A stretch of 35,287 nucleotides of DNA from CBIFVZ01 sp966185765 (lineage in GTDB: Bacteria; Pseudomonadota; Gammaproteobacteria; Enterobacterales; Enterobacteriaceae), in assembly GCA_966185765.1 (NCBI GenBank), contig CBIFVZ010000043.1, forward strand, positions 1 through 35,287, written 5' to 3'. The notes beneath the pieces were generated by a model. The model was not told the DNA's origin. It saw only the letters and a program-made list of their open reading frames with translations, and made no database searches. The translations under genes were made by a program, and so were the position numbers. Of the stretch, positions 1 to 8,052 are shown piece after piece (positions within the stretch are counted from its first letter, which is position 1; every line of letters begins with the position of its first letter).

Positions 1-60
1 CTTTGCCTTTGCCTTTGCCTTTGCCTTTGCCTTTGCCTTTGCCTTTGCCTTTGCCTTTGC
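1..60. repeat. (CTTTGC)10 hexanucleotide microsatellite
   Basis: Ten uninterrupted perfect copies of CTTTGC run from the first base of the window to base 60, so the true array may extend further to the left. It is followed directly by CAGCAGAG. No gene can be placed over it with what is visible; it lies about 190 bp before tag. A six-base unit would not shift a reading frame, but slippage would change spacing or add dipeptides (Leu-Cys on this strand, Ala-Lys on the other). Confidence 0.95.
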
Positions 61-251
61 CAGCAGAGCATCTCAACCTTGCAATCACACGCCAGCCCCA
101 GACCGACTTAAACGAAAAGAGAGTGAACACTCACAAACAAAAGTAATTTTCTTCAGACGTGATAATCCACAAAGCAGCAAAGGTGAAAATCGTTATAGTG
201 AGGTCAGAATGCCGCCAGGCCGGTACGTTCCAGAAACGCAAAGGAGAAACA
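61..251. other. Intergenic region upstream of tag
   Basis: No coding sequence is evident in this stretch. A short inverted repeat, GAGTG-AA-CACTC, lies at 121-132. The strong ribosome binding site AAGGAG at 241-246 sets the tag start at 252. No convincing sigma-70 promoter was identified; TATAGT at 194-199 is a weak -10 candidate without a clear -35 partner. Confidence 0.4.
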
Positions 252-815
252 ATGCAACGCTGTGGATGGGTTACGCAGGACCCGCTGTACCTGGAGTATC
301 ACGATAACGAGTGGGGCCGCCCACAAACCGACGGTAAAAAACTCTTTGAGATGATTTGCCTGGAGGGCCAGCAGGCAGGGCTGTCGTGGATAACCGTATT
401 AAAAAAACGCGCGCACTATCAGCGCTGTTTTCATCACTTTGACCCGCAGCGTGTCGCGCAAATGCAGCAGGAAGACGTGGAAAAGCTGGTGCTGGACGCC
501 GGTATCATTCGCCACCGAGGGAAAATCGAGGCTATTATCAATAACGCCCGCGCGTATCTTGCGATGGAAGCCCAGGGTGAGGATTTCAGCCAGTTTATCT
601 GGTCCTTTGTTGAGCACACCCCGCAGGTCAACCATTTCCACGCCTTAAGCGAGGTTCCCGCCTTCACCCCTGGCTCTGACGCCCTCTCAAAGGCGCTGAA
701 AAAGCGTGGCTTTAAATTTGTCGGCTCTACCATTTGCTACGCCTTTATGCAGGCCTGCGGACTGGTAAACGACCATGTCACCGACTGCTTTTGCCACCCT
801 GACAGCCGCGCGTGA
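252..815 (+). CDS. tag: DNA-3-methyladenine glycosylase I
   Basis: Constitutive cytoplasmic base-excision repair enzyme that removes 3-methyladenine from alkylated DNA. The product is 187 residues, the same length as E. coli Tag, and near-identical through the GLSWITVLKKR, AGIIRHRGKI and KALKKRGFKFVG blocks. The zinc site typical of the family is visible: Cys4 and His17 near the N-terminus, His175 and Cys179 near the C-terminus (NDHVTDCFC). The ATG at 252 is chosen over the upstream in-frame start because it matches the family N-terminus (MQRCGW) and follows AAGGAG by five bases. The stop codon overlaps the start of yiaC, so the two are probably translated together. Confidence 0.97.
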   Translation: MQRCGWVTQDPLYLEYHDNEWGRPQTDGKKLFEMICLEGQQAGLSWITVLKKRAHYQRCFHHFDPQRVAQMQQEDVEKLVLDAGIIRHRGKIEAIINNARAYLAMEAQGEDFSQFIWSFVEHTPQVNHFHALSEVPAFTPGSDALSKALKKRGFKFVGSTICYAFMQACGLVNDHVTDCFCHPDSRA

Positions 816-1249
816 TAAGAGAAGCCGACGCCCGCGATATGCCTGCGCTGCTCGCGCTCTGGCTTGAGAGCACTACGGCGGCGCATCCGTTTATTCCCGC
901 CGCTTACTGGCAGGAAAGCCTGCCCTGCGTGCGCGACGTTTATTTACCTAACGCCCGTACCTGGCTGAGTGATAAAGGCGGCATTCAGGGTTTTATCAGC
1001 GTACTGGAACAGCAGTTCGTCGGCGCGCTATTTGTGCATCCTCAAGCGCTGGGCCAGGGCACGGGGCGCGCGCTCATGCAAACCGTGCAACAAAACTACC
1101 CCGTGCTGAGTCTTGAGGTCTACCAGCACAATGCGCGTGCCGTCGCGTTTTACCGCGCAATGGGTTTTACCGTTACCGAAAGCGCCTGGCAGCCAGACAC
1201 CCAGCACGCCACCTGGATTATGCGCTGGCAGGCGGGTCAAACGCCGTAA
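812..1249 (+). CDS. yiaC: GNAT-family N-acetyltransferase YiaC
   Basis: A 145-residue single-domain acetyltransferase of the GNAT fold, collinear with E. coli YiaC, which has been reported as a protein lysine acetyltransferase. The acetyl-CoA binding loop is the stretch around residues 70-95 (VHPQALGQGTGRALMQ), followed by LEVYQHNARAVAFYRAMGF, the usual beta5-alpha4 region. It starts at GTG 812, so GTGA merges with the tag stop codon, suggesting translational coupling. Its 3' end overlaps the convergent bisC 3' end by about 32 bp. The substrate cannot be read from sequence. Confidence 0.93.
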   Translation: MIREADARDMPALLALWLESTTAAHPFIPAAYWQESLPCVRDVYLPNARTWLSDKGGIQGFISVLEQQFVGALFVHPQALGQGTGRALMQTVQQNYPVLSLEVYQHNARAVAFYRAMGFTVTESAWQPDTQHATWIMRWQAGQTP

Positions 1250-3545
1250 CCTCAAGCGCCGGGCCGCTGTATTTCTCAAGCCACACCAGCGCGGAGTTAG
1301 CGGCACAGCCGTTAGCCAGCCGGGAGGTCGGCATGTCGCGGGTCAACACATTGACCGCGCCGTGTTTACAGATACCGCCCGCCTCTGGCGCCAGATCCGG
1401 CCAGCCGCCTTCATGAATACATACCACGCCGGGCCGGATATCTTCCGTGACCTGCGCCCCGGCCAGCACCTGCCCACGCGCGTTCCACACCCGCACCACG
1501 TCACCGTTGCTAACCCCTCGTGCCCTGGCATCATCAGGGTGCAACAGCACCGGCTCACGCCCGGCCACGGCATACCACTTACGCAGGTGCGAATAGTTAA
1601 GCTGGCTGTGCAGCCGGTGCGCCGGGTGCGATGAGAGCAACTCAAGCTGTCCGGCCTGCGCACTGCCGTGCCACTCGTCAGGCGCAAGCCAGGTCGGGTG
1701 CCCCGGGCAATCGGCATAACCATAGCTGGCAATACGCGCCGAGAAAATCTCAATTTTCCCACTCGGTGTTTTCAAGGGAAATGCCTGCGGATCGCGTCGG
1801 AAGTCAGCAAAACGCACGAACTTCGCCGCCGTTTCACTTTCCGGCATTTCTATAATCTGGTTGTTGTGCCAGAACTGCGCAAAGTCCGGTAGCATGACCT
1901 GCTGCTGCTCACCGCGTTTGCGGGCAATATCGTAGAAAGTTTCCAGCCACTGCAGTTCGCTTTTACCTTCGCTAAAACGTGCACGACCGCCAGGCTCAAG
2001 GCGCTCGCTGAGGTCGGCAAAGACGTCAAAGTCATGACGGGCTTCGTCACGCGGAGCCACGACTTGTTTCATTGGCACCAGATGCTGGTTGCTGTAGTCG
2101 CCTGTCATAGTGAGATCGTTGCGCTCAAACGAGGTGGTTATCGGCAGCACGATATCCGCGTGTTTCGCGGCGGCAGTCCAGTAGCATTCTGAAATCACCA
2201 CCAGCTCCGGCTTTTGCCAGGCGGCAATCAGACGGTTGGTGTCCTGGTGATGGGTAAAGTTGCCGCCACCGGCCCACCAGATCATACGGATATCCGGAAA
2301 GCGCCGCGTTTCACCGTTGTGCTGGTAATCTGCGCCGGGGTTTTCCAGCGCCTCTACAATGCGCGCCACCGGGATTTTCTCCACCGCGTCAGCCCCGCCC
2401 GCCACCTGCGCCTGCATCGAGGCCAGCACCGCCGCACGGCGCGTGGGATTGCCCCCATTGGCGAAGTGATAAGAAAGCCCAAATCCACCGCCAGGCAGAC
2501 CAATCTGCCCAAGCATGGCGGCGAGGGTGACTATCATCCAGTGCTTCTGCTCACCATACTGCTGGCGCTGCATACCCCAGCCAGCCATTATCATGGTGCG
2601 ATTTTGATGGAATAACACCGCCAGTTCGCGGATTTTTGCCGCATCTATGCCGCAAATCGCCGCTGCCCAGGCGGCGTCTTTGGCAACGCCGTCGGCCTCG
2701 CCGGATAAGTAGCGGGCAAAAACCGGGAACCCCTCGGTGCAGCGCGTGAGAAAATCCACATCATGCCAGCCGTTTTGCCACAGCGTATGGGCAATACCGA
2801 GCATCAGCGCCACGTCGGTGCCCATATGCGGCGCCAGCCACTCCACGTCATCACCGAAAAACGCCACGGTTTCTGAGCGCATCGGGTCAATACAGATAAT
2901 CTTTTTGCCGCTGTGCCTGAGGCGCGCAAAAAAACCCAGCCCTTGTTCGTCAGAGGCATTCCAGGCAATTTTCAGCGTGTTAAGCGGGTTGGCGCTCCAC
3001 AGCACCACCACATCGGTGTGTTCCAGCACCAGCGGCCAGCTGGTTTGCTGCTGATACACCTCGTTGCCGCCGACCACGTAAGGCATAATCACCTGTGCCG
3101 CCCCGGTTGAGTAATCCCCCAGATGCCCGGTGTAGCCGCCCGCGAGACTCATATAGCGCTGTAACAGCGTGGAGGCTTTATGCAGCACGCCGTTGGAGCG
3201 CCAGCCGTAGGAGCCAGCAAAAATCGCCGACGGCCCGTAATGTGTCCGAATACGCTGGTGCTGCGTGTGAATCAACTCCAGCGCCTCATCCCAGGAGACC
3301 CGAACAAACTCATCCTGCCCACGACGCCCATGTGGCGCAGACGGAGAAGTAAGCAAGCCCTTACGTACCATTGGCCAGCGCACGCGAGCTTTGCTGTGGA
3401 CCTGGTCGGCCACCGCGCTTTGCAACGAGTTGGAAAAATCAGACGCCAGCACGCCGCCCGACGACAATACGCGCTCGCCGTCTGTCTCCACCATCATCGG
3501 CCCCCAGTGGGCCGCCGTGATAACGCGATAAGGGGAATGTGCCAC
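1218..3545 (-). CDS. bisC: Biotin sulfoxide reductase (molybdopterin enzyme)
   Basis: Cytoplasmic bis-MGD molybdoenzyme of the DMSO/TMAO reductase family that reduces d-biotin sulfoxide (and methionine sulfoxide) back to the usable form. About 775 residues, against 777 in E. coli. SYGWRSNG near residues 112-119 carries the serine Mo ligand expected in this family; VVLWSANPLNT, CIDPMRSET and HPAHRLHSQLNYS are molybdopterin-binding signatures. There is no N-terminal Fe-S Cys motif and no Tat signal, as expected for BisC. The reading frame is open to 3707, but I choose GTG at 3545 (VAHSPYRVITAAHWGP): GGAG sits five bases upstream and it aligns with the E. coli N-terminus. GTG at 3572 is an alternative. 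Confidence 0.95.
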   Translation of the reverse strand: MAHSPYRVITAAHWGPMMVETDGERVLSSGGVLASDFSNSLQSAVADQVHSKARVRWPMVRKGLLTSPSAPHGRRGQDEFVRVSWDEALELIHTQHQRIRTHYGPSAIFAGSYGWRSNGVLHKASTLLQRYMSLAGGYTGHLGDYSTGAAQVIMPYVVGGNEVYQQQTSWPLVLEHTDVVVLWSANPLNTLKIAWNASDEQGLGFFARLRHSGKKIICIDPMRSETVAFFGDDVEWLAPHMGTDVALMLGIAHTLWQNGWHDVDFLTRCTEGFPVFARYLSGEADGVAKDAAWAAAICGIDAAKIRELAVLFHQNRTMIMAGWGMQRQQYGEQKHWMIVTLAAMLGQIGLPGGGFGLSYHFANGGNPTRRAAVLASMQAQVAGGADAVEKIPVARIVEALENPGADYQHNGETRRFPDIRMIWWAGGGNFTHHQDTNRLIAAWQKPELVVISECYWTAAAKHADIVLPITTSFERNDLTMTGDYSNQHLVPMKQVVAPRDEARHDFDVFADLSERLEPGGRARFSEGKSELQWLETFYDIARKRGEQQQVMLPDFAQFWHNNQIIEMPESETAAKFVRFADFRRDPQAFPLKTPSGKIEIFSARIASYGYADCPGHPTWLAPDEWHGSAQAGQLELLSSHPAHRLHSQLNYSHLRKWYAVAGREPVLLHPDDARARGVSNGDVVRVWNARGQVLAGAQVTEDIRPGVVCIHEGGWPDLAPEAGGICKHGAVNVLTRDMPTSRLANGCAANSALVWLEKYSGPALEVTAFDPPASA

Positions 3546-3748
3546 AGAAACTCCACAGGTGTTTTTTGCCACACTGTAGCGAAATAACACGGACGCAGAA
3601 AGACGGCTGATGAATGATTCATGCCAGCACCACGCAGCAGGCGCGCCAGGTAAGCGAGCGCTCGCCACACGGTAAAAGGCAGGTAAACCCGGCCCGCGCC
3701 TGGGCAAAAAAATATGCTACTCTGCGCCACAACGGCAAGGAGACAACA

Positions 3749-4768
3749 ATGAAAGGCAAGGCAACCCGCGCCACCATTAGCGACGTCGCCCGCACGGCGA
3801 AAACCGGTAAAACCAGCGTATCACGCTATCTCAACGGCGAGCAGCATCTGCTGTCAGACGACCTGCGCGCGCGCATAGCCCATGCCATTGCCGAGTTAAA
3901 TTACCACCCAAGCCAGATGGCGCGCGGACTTAAGCGCGGGCGCACACGCCTGATTGGTCTCATCATTGCCGATATTACCAACCCGTATTCCGTGCACGTA
4001 TTAAGCGGTATTGAAGCCGCCTGTCGCGAGCAGGGCTTTACGCCACTGGTCTGTAACACCAACAACGAAATTGACCGTGAACTGCATTACCTGGATTTGC
4101 TGCGCAGCTACCAGGTTGAGGGCATTGTGGTGAACGCCGTCGGCATGCGGGAGGATGGCCTTAACCGCCTGCAACAGTCGGCGCTGCCGATGGTACTTAT
4201 CGACCGTAAAATCCCCGACTTTGCCTGTGATGTGGTCGGTCTGGATAACATGCAGGCCACCGCCTGCGTGGCAGAGCACCTCATTGAGCAGGGTTTTGAA
4301 GCCATTTTGTTTTTAAGCGAGCCGCTCGGCACGGTGAACACGCGCCGCGAACGGCTTTATGCGTTTCACGACACCCTGGCCCGCCACCCCGGCATCATTG
4401 CTGAAAACGGTGAAATCCCACTGCACAACAATGAATTGCTGGATGCCACATTGCGTGATTTCCACGCCCGTCAGCGCGGTATGCGCAAGGCGGTGATTTC
4501 GGCCAACGGCGCGCTCACGCTTCAGGTCGCCCGCTCGCTACGCCGCCTGGGCCTCAACTGGGGCAGCGATATCGGCCTGCTGGGCTTTGACGAGCTGGAG
4601 TGGGCAGAGCTGGCAGGCGTTGGCATTTCTACCCTCAAACAACCCACCCGCGAAATTGGGCACGCCGCCGTCAGTCAGGTTATTCGCCGTATAGAAGGTT
4701 CAGATGAACCGGTGTGTGAACGCAAATTCTCCGGCGAGCTTATTGTGCGCGGCTCCACCACGCGCTGA
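3749..4768 (+). CDS. ptxS: LacI-family regulator, PtxS-like (2-ketogluconate)
   Basis: A 339-residue repressor with a LacI-type helix-turn-helix at about residues 7-30 (ATISDVARTAKTGKTSVSRY), a hinge helix near residues 50-60 (QMARGLKRG) and a periplasmic-binding-protein-like effector domain beginning at RLIGLIIADITNPY. ATG 3749 follows AAGGAG (3737-3742); a longer reading frame upstream is ignored because it precedes the ribosome binding site. It sits just upstream of kguEKT in the same orientation. PtxS in Pseudomonas represses the kgu operon and responds to 2-ketogluconate; the same role is inferred here from neighbours and from the CCGG-centred palindrome at 4818. Overall family is certain; the exact effector is inferred. 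Confidence 0.82.
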   Translation: MKGKATRATISDVARTAKTGKTSVSRYLNGEQHLLSDDLRARIAHAIAELNYHPSQMARGLKRGRTRLIGLIIADITNPYSVHVLSGIEAACREQGFTPLVCNTNNEIDRELHYLDLLRSYQVEGIVVNAVGMREDGLNRLQQSALPMVLIDRKIPDFACDVVGLDNMQATACVAEHLIEQGFEAILFLSEPLGTVNTRRERLYAFHDTLARHPGIIAENGEIPLHNNELLDATLRDFHARQRGMRKAVISANGALTLQVARSLRRLGLNWGSDIGLLGFDELEWAELAGVGISTLKQPTREIGHAAVSQVIRRIEGSDEPVCERKFSGELIVRGSTTR

Positions 4769-4778
4769 CGATTTTCTT

Positions 4779-4794
4779 CGTGATGACGATCATA
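4779..4794. promoter_or_regulatory. Candidate CRP site upstream of kguE
   Basis: GTGA-TGACGA-TCAT at 4780-4793 matches seven of the eight core CRP positions (GTGA-N6-TCAC). It is about 25 bp upstream of the PtxS-like palindrome and 90 bp before kguE, a sensible place for catabolite control of a sugar-acid operon. Only sequence resemblance supports it. Confidence 0.4.
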
Positions 4795-4817
4795 AATTGT
4801 TGCTCCATGACTTTCGA

Positions 4818-4833
4818 ATGGAACCGGTTCCAT
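4818..4833. promoter_or_regulatory. PtxS-like operator palindrome
   Basis: ATGGAACCGGTTCCAT is a perfect 16-bp palindrome in the 115-bp gap between the LacI-type regulator and kguE. LacI-family operators are palindromes with a central CG step, and the Pseudomonas PtxS operator is TGAAACCGGTTTCA; the central 14 bases here match it at 12 of 14 positions. It is the likely binding site for the adjacent regulator and would control kguE-K-T. Confidence 0.75.
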
Positions 4834-4883
4834 TTACCGTGAAATGACATTCACCGTATAGCGATTACCGCTACGGAGAGAAA

Positions 4884-5636
4884 ATGGACAGAAAAATTAT
4901 TGTCGTCACCGCCGCCTATGGCCGTGACTGTATCGCAGCGCTCGGCGGCCAGGCCGCTGTACTCCCCATTATTGCCGCCGCCGGTGCCGACGGTGTGGAG
5001 ATCCGCCGCGAGCTGCTAAACGGGTCATCGCCAGACGAACTCAACGCGCTGGCCCAGGCCATCACCCAACACCAGCTGATGGCCTGTTATTCCGCGCCGC
5101 AAGCGCTTTATCTGGATGACGGCACGCTGAATCCTGCCATTCCCGCACTGTTACACGAAGCAAGCCTGCTTAACGCCGACTGGCTCAAGCTGTCGCTGGG
5201 TCACTATCAGCCCACCCATTCCCGGTTCACCGCGCTGCAACAGTGGCTGGCCCAAAGTCCGGTGCAGCTGGTGGTTGAAAACGATCAAAGCGCCTTTGGC
5301 CGCCTTACTCCCATGCAACGCTTTGCCGCCGACAGCCGGGCGCTCAACCTGCCAGTCTCCTTAACCTTTGATATGGCCAACTGGCTGTGGGTGGACGAGT
5401 CGCCGGAAGAGGCCGCACAACGCCTTGCGACCAGCGTCAGCTATATTCACGTTAAGGCCGCCGATGTGGGTGAACGCGGCGTGCGCGCCATTGCGCTCGA
5501 CGATGCCGGGCCACGCTGGCAGGCGCTGCTCAGTATGCTGCCGCCAGATGCGCCACGCGGCATTGAGTTTCCATTGCAGGGCACTGACCTGACCGACGTT
5601 ACGCGCCACTACGTCAGCCTGCTACGTAAGGAGTAA
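4884..5636 (+). CDS. kguE: KguE-like sugar phosphate isomerase/epimerase (TIM barrel)
   Basis: A 250-residue protein of the xylose isomerase-like TIM-barrel family (AP endonuclease 2 superfamily). Visible signatures include GADGVEIRRELL near residues 34-45, the acidic metal-binding candidate in VVENDQS, LTFDMANW and the late SYIHVKAADVG strand. It is the first gene of the operon, preceded by GGAGAG and the LacI-type palindrome. In Pseudomonas kguE is the first gene of the 2-ketogluconate operon and its exact reaction is not settled; epimerase or isomerase is a fold-based name. Its last codons hold the ribosome binding site (AAGGAG, 5628-5633) for the kinase, so the two are coupled. Confidence 0.78.
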   Translation: MDRKIIVVTAAYGRDCIAALGGQAAVLPIIAAAGADGVEIRRELLNGSSPDELNALAQAITQHQLMACYSAPQALYLDDGTLNPAIPALLHEASLLNADWLKLSLGHYQPTHSRFTALQQWLAQSPVQLVVENDQSAFGRLTPMQRFAADSRALNLPVSLTFDMANWLWVDESPEEAAQRLATSVSYIHVKAADVGERGVRAIALDDAGPRWQALLSMLPPDAPRGIEFPLQGTDLTDVTRHYVSLLRKE

Positions 5637-5639
5637 ACC

Positions 5640-6569
5640 ATGCCAGACATCATCACGATTGGCGAAGCGATGGCGATGTTCGTCGCAAGCGAGACCGGAG
5701 ACCTTGCCGACTGCGAGCGCTTTATCAAGCGGGCGGCGGGGGCAGAGCTGAACGTGGCGACCGGACTGGCGCGCCTTAACCACAGCGTTGGCTGGGTAAG
5801 CCGCGTGGGTAACGACAGCTTCGGGCGTTTTATCCTTAATCAGCTTGAGAAGGAGGGCATTGACTGCCAGGGCGTGACGGTAGACGCGCGCTATCCCACC
5901 GGCTTTCAGCTTAAATCTAAAGTGGAGGATGGAACCGATCCCATTGTGGAGTATTTCCGCAAAGGTTCAGCAGCCAGTCACCTTTCGCCGGACGATTTTT
6001 CTGCCCCCTACTTTCTTAGCGCCCGCCACCTGCACTTAACCGGCGTGGCCGCGGCACTGTCAGACAGCTCGCTCGCACTGCTGCACCACGCGGCAAAAAG
6101 CATGAAGGCAGAGGGCAAAACCCTCTCTTTTGACCCCAACCTGCGCCCGGTACTGTGGAAAAGCGAAGCCGAGATGGTGGAAAAACTTAACGCGCTGGCC
6201 TGTCAGGCCGACTGGGTACTGCCGGGCCTGAAAGAAGGCGCCATTCTCACGGGACAGCGTACGCCGGAGGGCATTGCCGACTTCTGGCTTGAGCGCGGCG
6301 TAAAGGCCGTCATTATCAAAACCGGTGCCGACGGCGCCTGGTTCAAGAGTGCCAGCGGTGAAACCGGCAGCGTACCGGCGATTAAAGTGGACAACGTGGT
6401 GGATACCGTGGGCGCGGGCGATGGCTTTGCCGTTGGCGTAGTCAGCGCCCTGCTTGAAGGCCACAGCATGAAGCAGGCAGTCGCGCGCGGCAATCGCATA
6501 GGCGCACGCGCCATTCAGTTTACCGGCGACAGTGAAGGGCTGCCCACCCGCGCCGAACTGGGCGAATAG
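5640..6569 (+). CDS. kguK: PfkB-family sugar kinase, probable 2-ketogluconokinase
   Basis: A 309-residue ribokinase/PfkB-fold kinase expected to convert 2-ketogluconate to 2-keto-6-phosphogluconate in the cytoplasm. The substrate motif GAELNVATGLARL lies at residues 34-46 and the C-terminal ATP/anion-hole motif DTVGAGDGF at 255-263, with Asp261 as the catalytic base. It is distinct in sequence from E. coli KdgK, although of the same length and family. It begins three bases after the kguE stop. Choice of 2-ketogluconate over 2-keto-3-deoxygluconate rests on the kguE/kguT/ghrB neighbourhood, not on residues I can read. Confidence 0.8.
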   Translation: MPDIITIGEAMAMFVASETGDLADCERFIKRAAGAELNVATGLARLNHSVGWVSRVGNDSFGRFILNQLEKEGIDCQGVTVDARYPTGFQLKSKVEDGTDPIVEYFRKGSAASHLSPDDFSAPYFLSARHLHLTGVAAALSDSSLALLHHAAKSMKAEGKTLSFDPNLRPVLWKSEAEMVEKLNALACQADWVLPGLKEGAILTGQRTPEGIADFWLERGVKAVIIKTGADGAWFKSASGETGSVPAIKVDNVVDTVGAGDGFAVGVVSALLEGHSMKQAVARGNRIGARAIQFTGDSEGLPTRAELGE

Positions 6570-6573
6570 CGAC

Positions 6574-6595
6574 CATCCTGCGCGTTAACAGGATG
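6574..6595 (+). other. Intercistronic hairpin between kguK and kguT
   Basis: CATCCTG (6574-6580) and CAGGATG (6589-6595) form a perfect 7-bp stem with an 8-base loop, five bases after the kguK stop. No T tract follows, so it is more likely an mRNA-stability or processing element than a terminator. Confidence 0.5.
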
Positions 6596-6668
6596 ACAAC
6601 GTAAACGAGACGCGTCGGCCATGCCCTACACCTGGTACAACGCGCCACCTCGACCTGAGAGGATAACG

Positions 6669-7958
6669 ATGAAAAACCCCACTAACGCAGCAAAACGCTG
6701 GTGGTACATCATGCCGGTGGTGTTTATCACCTACAGCCTGGCGTACCTTGACCGCGCCAACTTCAGCTTTGCCTCCGCCGCCGGGATCAACGACGATCTC
6801 GGTATCACCAAAGGGATCTCCTCCCTGCTCGGCGCTCTGTTCTTTCTGGGCTATTTCTTCTTCCAGATTCCCGGCGCGATTTACGCCGAGCGCCGCAGCG
6901 TGCGTAAGCTGATTTTCATCTGCCTGATTCTGTGGGGCGGCTGCGCCTCGCTCACAGGCGTGGTGAGCAATATCCCGATGCTTGCCGCTATCCGCTTTAT
7001 GCTGGGCGTGGTGGAGGCCGCCGTCATGCCTGCCATGCTGATTTATATCAGCAACTGGTTTACCAAATCGGAACGCTCGCGCGCCAATACCTTTCTTATC
7101 CTCGGCAACCCGGTCACGGTGCTATGGATGTCGGTGGTCTCCGGCTATCTGATTCAGGCCTTTGGCTGGCGCGAAATGTTCATCATTGAAGGCATTCCGG
7201 CGGTTATCTGGGCGTTTTGCTGGTGGATGCTCGCAAAGGATAAACCGGCGCAGGTGAAGTGGCTTGCGGACGACGAAAAAGCCGCACTCCAGGCGCAGCT
7301 TGATAAGGAGCAACAGGGCATTAAGGCGGTGCGCAACTACGGCGAGGCGTTCCGCTCGCGTAACGTTGTACTGCTGTGCCTGCAATATTTTGCCTGGAGC
7401 ATTGGCGTGTACGGCTTTGTGCTGTGGCTGCCGTCGATTATCCGCAGCGCTGGCACAACCGGAATGGACATGGTTGAGGTCGGCTGGCTGTCATCCGTAC
7501 CCTATCTGGCCGCCACTATCGCAATGATTGCCGTGTCCTGGGCCTCAGACAAGCTGCAAAACCGTAAGCTGTTTGTCTGGCCACTGTTGCTGATTGGCGG
7601 GCTGGCGTTTATCGGCTCCTGGGCCGTGGGGGCCAGCAATTTCTGGCTATCGTATACGTTGCTGGTGATTGCCGGTGCGGCGATGTATGCCCCGTACGGA
7701 CCGTTTTTTGCCATCATCCCTGAAATGCTGCCGAAGAATGTGGCCGGTGGCGCGATGGCGCTGATTAACAGCATGGGCGCGCTCGGCTCGTTCTTTGGCT
7801 CCTGGTTTGTCGGCTATCTCAACGGCGCAACCGGCAGCCCGGCGGCCTCCTATATTTTCATGGCCGTGGCGCTGTTTGCCTCGGTGGGATTAACGCTTAT
7901 CGTCAAACCTGCCGAGAATCAAAAAACACTGCCCCCTGGTGCGCACAGCCACGCCTGA
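6669..7958 (+). CDS. kguT: MFS transporter, probable 2-ketogluconate permease (ACS family)
   Basis: A 429-residue inner-membrane transporter of the major facilitator superfamily with about 12 hydrophobic segments and the anion:cation symporter (ACS) look: SLAYLDRANFSFA in helix 1, YFFFQIPGAIYAERRSVRK in the helix 2-3 loop, and the helix 4-5 block EAAVMPAMLIYISNWF. The second half begins after a charged central loop (about residues 195-235). Start at ATG 6669 follows GAGAGGAT; the longer frame upstream lacks a ribosome site. Placement between the kinase and ghrB points to uptake of 2-ketogluconate, as for KguT in Pseudomonas and Erwinia-type operons. Confidence 0.82.
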   Translation: MKNPTNAAKRWWYIMPVVFITYSLAYLDRANFSFASAAGINDDLGITKGISSLLGALFFLGYFFFQIPGAIYAERRSVRKLIFICLILWGGCASLTGVVSNIPMLAAIRFMLGVVEAAVMPAMLIYISNWFTKSERSRANTFLILGNPVTVLWMSVVSGYLIQAFGWREMFIIEGIPAVIWAFCWWMLAKDKPAQVKWLADDEKAALQAQLDKEQQGIKAVRNYGEAFRSRNVVLLCLQYFAWSIGVYGFVLWLPSIIRSAGTTGMDMVEVGWLSSVPYLAATIAMIAVSWASDKLQNRKLFVWPLLLIGGLAFIGSWAVGASNFWLSYTLLVIAGAAMYAPYGPFFAIIPEMLPKNVAGGAMALINSMGALGSFFGSWFVGYLNGATGSPAASYIFMAVALFASVGLTLIVKPAENQKTLPPGAHSHA

Positions 7959-7963
7959 TGCAA

Positions 7964-7987
7964 ACGGGGCGGTAAATGCCGCCCCGT
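7964..7987 (+). other. GC-rich hairpin between kguT and ghrB
   Basis: ACGGGGCGG (7964-7972) and CCGCCCCGT (7979-7987) form a perfect 9-bp stem with a 6-base loop, six bases after the kguT stop. No T run follows, so it may be a stabiliser or a partial attenuator that sets ghrB apart from the upstream genes. Confidence 0.55.
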
Positions 7988-8052
7988 GAGCTATGCTCAA
8001 AGGCCTGGATTACCCATGCGCCCCTGGCCCGACGTACACAAGAGAACAGACA

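Noticed and set aside
1..60. CRISPR array
   Set aside because: The six-base units are contiguous with no spacers, so it is a simple tandem repeat.
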